This document shows positions 1 to 4,894 of a DNA stretch of 11,563 nucleotides, one piece after another. The stretch covers positions 1-11,563 of the forward strand of contig JABMRZ010000233.1 in the NCBI GenBank assembly GCA_013202315.1. Reading direction: 5' to 3'. The first letter of the stretch is position 1, and every line of letters starts with the position of its first letter. Under the pieces are notes generated by a model. The model searched no databases and had not been told where the DNA came from. It saw only the letters and a list, made by a program, of their open reading frames with translations. The stretch is from Candidatus Tariuqbacter arcticus (GTDB lineage Bacteria > Electryoneota > Tariuqbacteria > Tariuqbacterales > Tariuqbacteraceae). The position numbers and the translations under genes were made by a program.

Positions 1-2
1 AA

Positions 3-30
3 AGCCTATAGCCCATAGCCTACAGCCTAT
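3..30. repeat. Heptamer micro-tandem array (AGCCTAT-like, 4 units)
   Basis: Four consecutive 7-bp units read AGCCTAT, AGCCCAT, AGCCTAC, AGCCTAT with no gaps. The period is exact and the substitutions are scattered. It is intergenic and has no coding potential. Its function is unknown. Confidence 0.8.
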
Positions 31-67
31 TTACAGATTAAATAATATCTCAGTATGGTAGTATTAT

Positions 68-95
68 CATTTTGAATTTTTCATTTTCTATTTTC
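68..95. repeat. Heptamer micro-tandem array (ATTTT core, 4 units)
   Basis: Four units CATTTTG, AATTTTT, CATTTTC, TATTTTC follow each other at exact 7-bp spacing around an ATTTT core. The low complexity makes a chance match more likely than for the other arrays. The complementary strand has the same flavour as the AATTGAA/AATTGTG array at 8543-8577. Confidence 0.5.
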
Positions 96-155
96 AAGGT
101 ATACTCTCATGACGGTTCCCAGCACAATATAGAATGAAAATAGCTATCATTTTTC

Positions 156-176
156 TTGAGATTTGAGGACTGAGAC
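156..176. repeat. Heptamer micro-tandem array (TGAG core, 3 units)
   Basis: Three units TTGAGAT, TTGAGGA, CTGAGAC lie at exact 7-bp spacing with a shared TGAG core. The array is intergenic, between the array at 68-95 and the one at 208-239. Confidence 0.5.
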
Positions 177-207
177 TATCAACTTGCATTTATTAATATT
201 TATCTTT

Positions 208-239
208 TCTCCGTGTCTCCGTGCCTCTGTGGTGAGAAT
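208..239. repeat. Octamer micro-tandem array (TCTCCGTG, 3 units plus tail)
   Basis: TCTCCGTG is repeated exactly (208-215, 216-223), then CCTCTGTG (224-231) and GTGAGAAT (232-239). From memory, closely similar strings recur between genes in many unrelated environmental bacterial genomes; I could not search for this. It ends 16 bp from the stop codon of the FecR gene, on that gene's downstream side. Confidence 0.75.
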
Positions 240-255
240 CTATTTTCAGACTAAA

Positions 256-1011
256 TTATTGTCTTTTTAGATATTCATCCCGCTCCAAGTTCCATTTGAC
301 CCAATCGTTTTGAGCGTCCTGTTCCGAATCGAATTGGAAGCTGTGATATTTGCCATCTTTGCGGATGTTGATTTGCATTCCCGCTACTATGCGCATCCAT
401 TCTTCCAGGGTTACTTCATAGGGCCCGGGGATTTGCTTGGGACCTTTTACTTGTTTCGGAGGTCCGGGCTTTCCTTTATCTTGTGTTTGTATTCGTTTTT
501 CGAGTTCTTCGGTTAATTTGACATCCAAAGCTCCTTCATAGACCAGCACGGAAGTGGTGGAATCCGCGCCCGCGTCGACTCGATATACGGTTCCCCTGAC
601 CGCCATCACCGAAGTGGGGGTTTTTACCGAGATGGGTTCATCGCCGGCTTTTATCTTCTGCAGATTAGACCAGATGGAGCCTAACGATAAATTGGCGTTT
701 CCGCTGATGTCTCCGGCTTCTACATTAACATTGTCGAATTTGAATTCGGAATTTTCTCCCATGCGGATGACAGTGTTATCTCGCAGGGTGATTTCGCAGC
801 GAGATTCGGCGCCGGATTTGATTATGTCCCCGGCGAATATTTTGGTGTTGAAAGATATATCCTCCCATCCTTTTCCATCGTTGTGTGAAACACTCGCTTC
901 ACCTAAAATGAAGGTTATTTTTGCGATTTCATCTTGAGCTTCTGAGCCGACCGCAGTCAGAATGAGTATTAAGCTGAGCAGAAGCAGGTGGTATTTGATT
1001 TTACTTAACAT
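256..1011 (-). CDS. Secreted FecR-domain protein
   Basis: This 251-aa protein starts with a Sec-type signal peptide: a K-rich n-region, an L/I-rich core at about residues 8-20, and likely cleavage after GSEA near residue 25. There is no lipobox Cys, so a soluble periplasmic or exported protein is expected. Residues of about 30-170 match the FecR domain (PF04773). The early part carries the GEASV...W(E)xI...I..GD.I.SG..S..EI.L.D.T..R.G pattern, and later comes VKTPTSVMAVRGT followed by a VYEGALDVK strand. Unlike classical FecR it has no cytoplasmic anti-sigma region and no internal membrane segment, so a sigma-regulator role is not supported; FecR domains of this type have no settled function. 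The C-terminal 70 residues are Lys/Pro/Gln-rich, then charged. Start choice: GGAGG at 1020-1024 lies 8 nt upstream of the ATG. It is monocistronic in this window and divergent from the Fic gene. Confidence 0.85.
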   Translation of the reverse strand: MLSKIKYHLLLLSLILILTAVGSEAQDEIAKITFILGEASVSHNDGKGWEDISFNTKIFAGDIIKSGAESRCEITLRDNTVIRMGENSEFKFDNVNVEAGDISGNANLSLGSIWSNLQKIKAGDEPISVKTPTSVMAVRGTVYRVDAGADSTTSVLVYEGALDVKLTEELEKRIQTQDKGKPGPPKQVKGPKQIPGPYEVTLEEWMRIVAGMQINIRKDGKYHSFQFDSEQDAQNDWVKWNLERDEYLKRQ

Positions 1012-1049
1012 ATAGGAATCCTCCGGAGTTTTATAGAGTTATATATTTA

Positions 1050-1060
1050 TCCGAATCGGA
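1050..1060. promoter_or_regulatory. 11-bp palindrome upstream of FecR gene, possible operator
   Basis: TCCGA-A-TCGGA is a perfect 5+5 inverted repeat, 38 bp upstream of the FecR start codon. On the minus strand a CATAAT (1065-1070) sits just upstream and could serve as a -10 box, but no good -35 accompanies it. The operator role is inferred from position and symmetry only. Confidence 0.25.
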
Positions 1061-1125
1061 ACAGATTATGAAAATGGTCGGTCTTATTTGCATATTCCAA
1101 TCTTTTTTAATAAATATACGATTAC

Positions 1126-1154
1126 TTGACTAAAAAGGCAATAATAGTTATAAA
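1126..1154 (+). promoter_or_regulatory. Sigma70-like promoter candidate (TTGACT-17-TATAAA)
   Basis: TTGACT (1126-1131) and TATAAA (1149-1154) each match the consensus at 5 of 6 positions with the ideal 17-bp spacer. Transcription would start near 1161 and run towards the Fic gene, leaving a leader of about 410 nt. In DNA this AT-rich a chance match is possible, and the long leader counts against it as the only Fic promoter. Confidence 0.35.
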
Positions 1155-1176
1155 TAAAATCGTTGAGTGATATTTC

Positions 1177-1195
1177 GACCGAATGGCGGTCTTTT
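1177..1195 (+). promoter_or_regulatory. Small hairpin followed by TTTT
   Basis: GACCG (1177-1181) and CGGTC (1187-1191) form a 5-bp stem around the loop AATGG, followed by TTTT. If the promoter at 1126-1154 is real, the hairpin forms about 16 nt into the transcript and could act as an early pause or attenuator. The stem is short and the T-run is only four, so a true terminator is doubtful. Confidence 0.2.
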
Positions 1196-1330
1196 CATAT
1201 TTATCACCTTCGATCAAGCGCTCTTAATAATAGTGAAATGGCTTTCGAATGGATTTCCATTTCCTTGAAACAAATTTGAAAAATTCTGAAAATATATTTA
1301 TATTTAGTTCAAACATCTTTCGTCTTCTTT

Positions 1331-1350
1331 TAATAAATATGTATTTATTA
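1331..1350. repeat. Perfect AT palindrome (9-bp arms, 2-bp spacer)
   Basis: TAATAAATA (1331-1339) and TATTTATTA (1342-1350) are exact reverse complements around TG, and one further T/A pair extends the stem. The left arm plus flank (TTTTAATAAATAT, 1328-1340) is also found as a direct copy at 1105-1117. It might be an operator for the Fic gene, whose protein carries a C-terminal winged helix, but it lies over 220 bp upstream. Confidence 0.35.
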
Positions 1351-1572
1351 AGTGTTAATTAATCAATAGGATGGAAGGTGTCTAATTTACTCTAAATTAA
1401 TATGCAAATCTTTTAGTGTTTAGCTTAAATGTCGAATTAAGCTCAATAAGTCAATTTAACTTGTCTTACAGGAATTACACTCCGAATAAGTCAGGCTTTG
1501 TTGACTTAGATGGATTATTTTTGATAGTGATAAATACTGAAAGAAAAGCAGAAAGCGTAGTATGAGGTTGAA

Positions 1573-2718
1573 ATGATTGGTAGAACAGGTTTATTCGTAA
1601 AACAGCCAACTGGATATAAGGCGTTTATTCCAAAACCTTTGCCCCCGGATCCTGAAATAGAATATAATGATGAATTAAGAATATTACTATCGAAGGCTGA
1701 TAGAGTGTTGGCGAGGTTAGATGGTGTTACAATGATACTACCCAATCCGGATTTATTCATCGCAATGTATGTTAAAAAGGAAGCCCTTTTAAGTTCACAG
1801 ATCGAAGGCACGCAGGCTTCACTGCAAGGTGTATTGGAATTCGAAGTGGATTTAAAGCCTAAAGAAGATATTAGTGAAATAAAAGAAGTTATTAACTATA
1901 TTGACGCTCTTAACTTCGGAATTCAAAGGCTTGATTCAATCCCTATGTCTTTGAGACTTATGAAGGAGCTGCACGCAATCTTATTGAAGGGAACAAGAGG
2001 AGCGCAAAAGGATCCGGGTGAATTTCGAAGAAGTCAGAACTGGATAACTCCTCGTGGTTCATCGATAAGGGATGCTGATTTCATTCCTCCGCCTCCGCAA
2101 ATAGTCTTAAGCGTTATGGGTGAACTGGAAGACTTTATTCATTTTAAAGATAATATTCCCCCACTTATCAAAATCGCTTTAATTCACGCTCAATTTGAGA
2201 CCATTCATCCATTCTCGGATGGGAATGGAAGGCTGGGCAGATTATTAATCACTTTTTATCTTAGTTGGCGCGCGATATTGTCTAAACCGTTGTTATATTT
2301 GAGCTGTTATTTTAAGGAGAATAAAAGTGAATATTATGAAAAACTAATGAAGATTCGGACTGATGGTGATTGGGAAGGGTGGATTTTATTTTTCCTTAAA
2401 GGCGTAATCGAAACCTCTGAAGAAGCCTTCAACACAGCTCGTGAAATAGTTGTATTGAAGGAAAAGTGCATCACAAAACTCTATGAAAATTCGATTTCAA
2501 GCGTTTATGCCATTAAGTTATTAGATTTGATTTATGAAGTGCCACTGATTAGCGTCAAAGATATAAGCACGATTATTAATATTTCAAAGGAGTCCAGTAA
2601 CCGTTTAATCAGGAAATTCGAGAGAGTTGGCATTTTAAAGGAAATCACAGGAAAAAAGAGGTATAGAAGATATCTTTTTACAGACTATGTGGGAATCATT
2701 TCGCGAGGAACCACTTAA
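1573..2718 (+). CDS. Fic-family protein (class II AMP-transferase) with C-terminal winged helix
   Basis: This 381-aa Fic protein is predicted to transfer AMP, or a related nucleotide moiety, to a target hydroxyl. The Fic motif HPFSDGNGRLGR is complete at 212-223, with catalytic His212 and the anion-binding GNGR. The ITPRGSS..ADFIPPPP flap region precedes it at about 155-175. An N-terminal Fic_N-like segment (about 25-100) contains the inhibitory motif SSQIEG at 74-79, so Glu78 should block ATP gamma-phosphate binding: class II, self-inhibited, needing no separate antitoxin. Residues of about 310-370 look like a winged helix-turn-helix (VKDISTIINISKESSNRLIRKFERVGILKE), suggesting DNA binding or autoregulation. 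The start ATG has GAGG at 1564-1567, 5 nt upstream. Base composition is clearly more AT-rich than in the downstream gene, consistent with acquisition. It is most likely a free-standing unit; its targets are unknown. Confidence 0.92.
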   Translation: MIGRTGLFVKQPTGYKAFIPKPLPPDPEIEYNDELRILLSKADRVLARLDGVTMILPNPDLFIAMYVKKEALLSSQIEGTQASLQGVLEFEVDLKPKEDISEIKEVINYIDALNFGIQRLDSIPMSLRLMKELHAILLKGTRGAQKDPGEFRRSQNWITPRGSSIRDADFIPPPPQIVLSVMGELEDFIHFKDNIPPLIKIALIHAQFETIHPFSDGNGRLGRLLITFYLSWRAILSKPLLYLSCYFKENKSEYYEKLMKIRTDGDWEGWILFFLKGVIETSEEAFNTAREIVVLKEKCITKLYENSISSVYAIKLLDLIYEVPLISVKDISTIINISKESSNRLIRKFERVGILKEITGKKRYRRYLFTDYVGIISRGTT

Positions 2719-2752
2719 TTCAATTCGATATACTACTTAGACTCACTGTTAA

Positions 2753-2758
2753 TATAAT
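2753..2758 (+). promoter_or_regulatory. -10 box candidate (TATAAT) for saccharopine dehydrogenase gene
   Basis: A perfect TATAAT stands 34 bp before the ATG at 2793, in the 74-bp gap after the Fic gene. It would give a leader of about 28 nt that includes the ribosome site AGGAG at 2783-2787. No good -35 is visible at 16-18 bp, so it may depend on an activator or be a chance match. Confidence 0.3.
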
Positions 2759-2792
2759 CGTATTAATAACACATACTTAATCAGGAGAAACA

Positions 2793-4112
2793 ATGAAAAC
2801 AGTTCTGGTTCTGGGAGCCGGTCTGGTGACCAAGCCCCTGGTTCAATACCTTTTGAAACACGGATTCAAAGTGCGGGTCGCCAGCCGCACGGTCAGCAAG
2901 GCGCAAAACCTGGTCGGCGACCATCCCAACGGCGAAGCCATCGAATGGACGGTGGATAAGACCGATGAATTGAAGAAGATGATTGGCGAAGCCGATTTGG
3001 TGATCAGCCTGCTTCCCGCCGCATATCATACAACAGTTGCGGGAATGTGCATCGAGTTGAAAACAAATATGGCGACCACTTCCTATGTCAGCCCGGCGAT
3101 GAAAGCCCTCGATGAACCCGCCAAGAAAGCAGGTGTGGTCATCCTGAATGAAAGCGGCGTCGACCCCGGCATCGACCATATGTCCGCTATGCGGGTTATC
3201 CACGGCGTCCAGGCGAAAGGCGGCAAGGTGGTGAGCTTTATGTCGTATTGCGGGGGACTGCCCGCTCCCGAAGCCAACACTAACCCCTACGGCTATAAAT
3301 TTTCCTGGAGCCCCAAAGGGGTGATGTTAGCTGGTAAAAACGACGGCAGATATCGCAAGGAGGGAAAGGAAATCTTCATCCCCGGAGAAGACCTCTTCAC
3401 CCATTATTGGCATATTACCATCCCGCCCATCGGCGAATTGGAAGCGTATCCCAATCGCGATTCACTGGGATATATCGAGCTTTACGGTTTGGAAGGGATT
3501 CCCACTATGTACCGCGGCACTTTGCGCTATAAGGGCTGGTGCGATATCTTGAAGGCTACCGCGGATATGGGTTATCTTGGCACGGAGGAAAGGGAATGGA
3601 AGGGAATGACCTTCGCCGATTTAGGCTGGTATTTATTGGGGAAAGAACCTGTTGGAGATTTGAGGACTGCTTTTGCGGAAAAACTGGGTATTCCTATTGA
3701 TTCGTTCATCCTGGATAGGTTTGAGTGGCTGGGGCTGTTCTCCGATGAATCTTTGCCCATCGAAAAGGGCGGGGTCATCGACATTATGACCGCCCGCAAA
3801 TTGGAAATGATGCCCTATGCCCCCGGCGAACGGGATATGATTATCCTCTACCACAATTTCATCGCCGAATACCCTGATGGCAGGAAAGAGGAGATAACTT
3901 CCACCCTCATAGACTACGGCATCCCCAATGGTGACAGTTCAATGTCCCGCACGGTCAGTCTGCCGGCGGCGGTGGGTTCGCGCTTGATTCTGGAAGGGAG
4001 GTTCGATATTCCCGGCGTCCATATTCCGGTCATTCCTGAACTTTACAACCCGGTTTTAGACGAACTGGAGAACCTGAATATCAAATGCGTGGAAGCGGGC
4101 AAGCCGCTGTAG
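2793..4112 (+). CDS. Saccharopine dehydrogenase (LYS9-like) family protein
   Basis: This 439-aa protein has an N-terminal Rossmann fold with the dinucleotide motif VLGAGLVTKP at residues 5-14. The long C-terminal domain resembles saccharopine reductase (Sacchrp_dh_NADP plus Sacchrp_dh_C). Hallmarks are ESGVDPGIDHMSAM near 123-136, YCGGLPAPEANTNPYGYKFS near 151-170, the RGTLRYKGWCDILK segment, APGERDMIILYHNF, and a final TSTLIDYGIPNGDSSM...TVSLPAAVG block. The family interconverts saccharopine with either glutamate plus 2-aminoadipate semialdehyde or lysine plus 2-oxoglutarate, using NAD(P). Direction (lysine synthesis or degradation) cannot be told because no other lysine gene is in the window. 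The predicted enzyme is cytosolic and full length. The start ATG has AGGAG at 2783-2787, spacing 5. GC is clearly higher than in the Fic gene upstream. The DUF4258 gene follows after 30 bp and may be cotranscribed. Confidence 0.88.
   Translation: MKTVLVLGAGLVTKPLVQYLLKHGFKVRVASRTVSKAQNLVGDHPNGEAIEWTVDKTDELKKMIGEADLVISLLPAAYHTTVAGMCIELKTNMATTSYVSPAMKALDEPAKKAGVVILNESGVDPGIDHMSAMRVIHGVQAKGGKVVSFMSYCGGLPAPEANTNPYGYKFSWSPKGVMLAGKNDGRYRKEGKEIFIPGEDLFTHYWHITIPPIGELEAYPNRDSLGYIELYGLEGIPTMYRGTLRYKGWCDILKATADMGYLGTEEREWKGMTFADLGWYLLGKEPVGDLRTAFAEKLGIPIDSFILDRFEWLGLFSDESLPIEKGGVIDIMTARKLEMMPYAPGERDMIILYHNFIAEYPDGRKEEITSTLIDYGIPNGDSSMSRTVSLPAAVGSRLILEGRFDIPGVHIPVIPELYNPVLDELENLNIKCVEAGKPL
4093..4110 (+). 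repeat. Direct repeat copy 1 (end of saccharopine dehydrogenase gene)
   Basis: AAGCGGGCAAGCCGCTGT encodes the final residues (within EAGKPL) and the first base of the stop codon. It matches 4650-4667 at 16 of 18 positions. The two copies bracket the DUF4258/DUF2283 pair, 557 bp apart. Confidence 0.6.
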
Positions 4113-4142
4113 TTTGATTTCGGTTTAGAAAGGTGTGAGGCA

Positions 4143-4409
4143 ATGAAACGCATAAGATGGTTACAGCATGCGGAAGAAAGCCTGTCAGACCGTGAAATCA
4201 AGAGAGAAGAAGTAGAAATCGCTTTACGGTCTCCGGATTTAGTTGAACAAAGTTGGGGTAACCGGAGTATACTCATGAGAAAGTACTACGATAGTATCTT
4301 ACAGCAGGCGATGTTGTTAAGAGTGGTGGTTGAAGAATCGATTGAAGAGTTGGTTGTTGTAACTGTCTATAAAACCTCGCAAATTAATAGATATACAAGG
4401 AGGTCATAA
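4143..4409 (+). CDS. DUF4258-domain small protein, toxin-like partner
   Basis: This 88-aa protein fits DUF4258 (PF14076). It has an N-terminal HAEESLSDREIKREEVEIAL segment (His10 followed by the helix that lines up with the family's H..eR.i..eeV..al pattern), PDLVEQS near 31-37, and a C-terminal strand EELVVVTVYKTSQINRY. The family is small, sometimes placed among RelE/BrnT-like toxins because of its H-R-strand layout and its regular pairing with DUF2283 or similar partners; no activity is assigned with certainty. The start has GAAAGGTG at 4128-4135, spacing 7. It sits 30 bp after the saccharopine dehydrogenase gene and its stop codon lies 2 bp before the DUF2283 start, a tightly coupled pair. 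A toxin role is inferred from pairing and family, not visible in residues. Confidence 0.8.
   Translation: MKRIRWLQHAEESLSDREIKREEVEIALRSPDLVEQSWGNRSILMRKYYDSILQQAMLLRVVVEESIEELVVVTVYKTSQINRYTRRS
4397..4404 (+). promoter_or_regulatory. Strong ribosome binding site for the DUF2283 gene
   Basis: AAGGAGGT lies inside the end of the DUF4258 gene, 7 nt before the DUF2283 ATG. It is the best Shine-Dalgarno in the window. It favours more translation of the second protein than of the first, as expected if the second protein is the antitoxin-like partner. Confidence 0.75.
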
Positions 4410-4411
4410 TA

Positions 4412-4612
4412 ATGAAAGTTAAATATGATCCAGAAAGTGATTCAATAATCATCACCTTCCGGGAGGAACGAATCCAAGAAAGCGATGAACTGCGCCCGGG
4501 AATTATAGTCGATTTCGGTTATGATGGAGGCGTTGTTCGTATTGAGGTGTTGAATGCTTCAACCGTAGTGAAAGACACCCGGGAAATGCAGTTTGTGGTC
4601 GGAGGCGTCTAA
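4412..4612 (+). CDS. DUF2283 small protein, antitoxin-like partner
   Basis: This 66-aa protein matches DUF2283 (PF10049) over its whole length: MKVKYDPESDSIIITF at the start, then an ES.EL.PGIIVDFGYDGGVVRIEVLNAS block that corresponds to the family's (G)(V/I)I.D.d..G.vvGIEIL core. The family is a short beta-rich fold found mostly next to DUF4258 genes, and the gene order here (DUF4258 then DUF2283, 2-bp gap, strong internal ribosome site) is the common one. Role as antidote or chaperone for the upstream protein is inferred. A weak 5-bp hairpin (4603-4619) spans the stop codon but has no T-run. The pair appears to share the terminator at 4694-4730. Confidence 0.82.
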   Translation: MKVKYDPESDSIIITFREERIQESDELRPGIIVDFGYDGGVVRIEVLNASTVVKDTREMQFVVGGV

Positions 4613-4649
4613 TCCGCCTGTCTTCAACGCACTCTTATCATAGGAATAA

Positions 4650-4667
4650 AAGCGAGTAAGCCGCTGT
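4650..4667 (+). repeat. Direct repeat copy 2, downstream of the DUF4258/DUF2283 pair
   Basis: AAGCGAGTAAGCCGCTGT matches 4093-4110 at 16 of 18 positions. Read in the equivalent frame it gives KASKPL then TGA, mirroring the real gene end EAGKPL then TAG. It is noncoding here and is followed 26 bp later by the terminator. Confidence 0.6.
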
Positions 4668-4693
4668 GAATGACAAGTAATAATTCGGATAAC

Positions 4694-4730
4694 AAACGCC
4701 GGTTCTGTAAAATGGAGCCGGCGTTTTTTT
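4694..4730 (+). terminator. Intrinsic terminator after the DUF2283 gene
   Basis: AAACGCCGG (4694-4702) pairs perfectly with CCGGCGTTT (4718-4726). The stem can extend through a G-U, T-A and C-G pair towards the loop, and it is followed by a run of seven T (4724-4730). This is a strong Rho-independent terminator on the + strand. It ends the upstream unit (saccharopine dehydrogenase with or without the small-protein pair) and separates it from the CHAT gene. Confidence 0.88.
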
Positions 4731-4815
4731 CGGCATTTCAATCGATGATTCATACTGGATGCAAATCGGGCGCTTATTCTTTGGCTTACGGCTCCGAGCG
4801 CTTTCGCTTGATATT

Positions 4816-4845
4816 TTCAAATATTATTGTTACTTTCCATATATT
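4816..4845 (+). promoter_or_regulatory. Weak promoter candidate for the CHAT gene (TTCAAA-18-TATATT)
   Basis: TTCAAA (4816-4821) and TATATT (4840-4845) are 18 bp apart. Transcription would begin near 4852, giving a leader of about 43 nt before the ATG at 4895. The -35 matches at only 4 of 6 positions. The position between the terminator and the gene is right, but other AT-rich choices exist. Confidence 0.22.
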
Positions 4846-4881
4846 CTCACATTTCTATTTATTTGTTCGCAATGTAATAAC

Positions 4882-4887
4882 AAAGGA
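4882..4887 (+). promoter_or_regulatory. Ribosome binding site that decides the CHAT gene start
   Basis: AAAGGA lies 7 nt upstream of ATG 4895. The longer open frame beginning at 4670 would read through the terminator at 4694-4730 and has no ribosome site of this quality. Its first 75 residues do not look like the family, whereas MPHNILIIRH is a natural beta-strand start. Confidence 0.75.
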
Positions 4888-4894
4888 CCACTGG

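Larger units (their letters stand above)
1073..1201. repeat. Imperfect direct repeat flanking a candidate promoter
   Basis: Copy 1 (1073-1096) and copy 2 (1182-1201) share AATGG, CGGTCTT and CATATT in the same order. Copy 1 has an extra T after AATGG and a few extra bases before CATATT. The copies are about 109 bp apart and flank the TTGACT/TATAAA promoter-like pair. They could be binding sites or remnants of a duplication. Confidence 0.35.
1012..1572. other. AT-rich divergent intergenic region, 561 bp
   Basis: No convincing gene lies here on either strand. The region separates the FecR gene (-) from the Fic gene (+), so it must hold both promoters. Visible elements are an 11-bp palindrome (1050-1060), an imperfect direct repeat (1073-1096 and 1182-1201), a sigma70-like promoter (1126-1154), a small hairpin with a following T-run (1177-1195) and a perfect AT palindrome (1331-1350). 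A second TTGACT at 1501-1506 has no good -10 at standard spacing. The stretch from 1205 to 1325 shows nothing I can name. Confidence 0.6.

Noticed and set aside
554..937. Open frames on the + strand across the FecR gene (also 310-516)
   Set aside because: They are antisense shadows of a well-supported FecR-domain gene and have no recognisable domain or ribosome site.
4603..4619. AGGCG/CGCCT hairpin over the DUF2283 stop codon as a terminator
   Set aside because: The stem is only 5 bp with no T-run, and a much stronger terminator follows at 4694-4730.
4613..4894. A gasdermin-like or other small substrate gene next to the CHAT protease
   Set aside because: No frame with a ribosome site or plausible protein was found between the DUF2283 gene and the CHAT start, and none in the 288-bp gap downstream.
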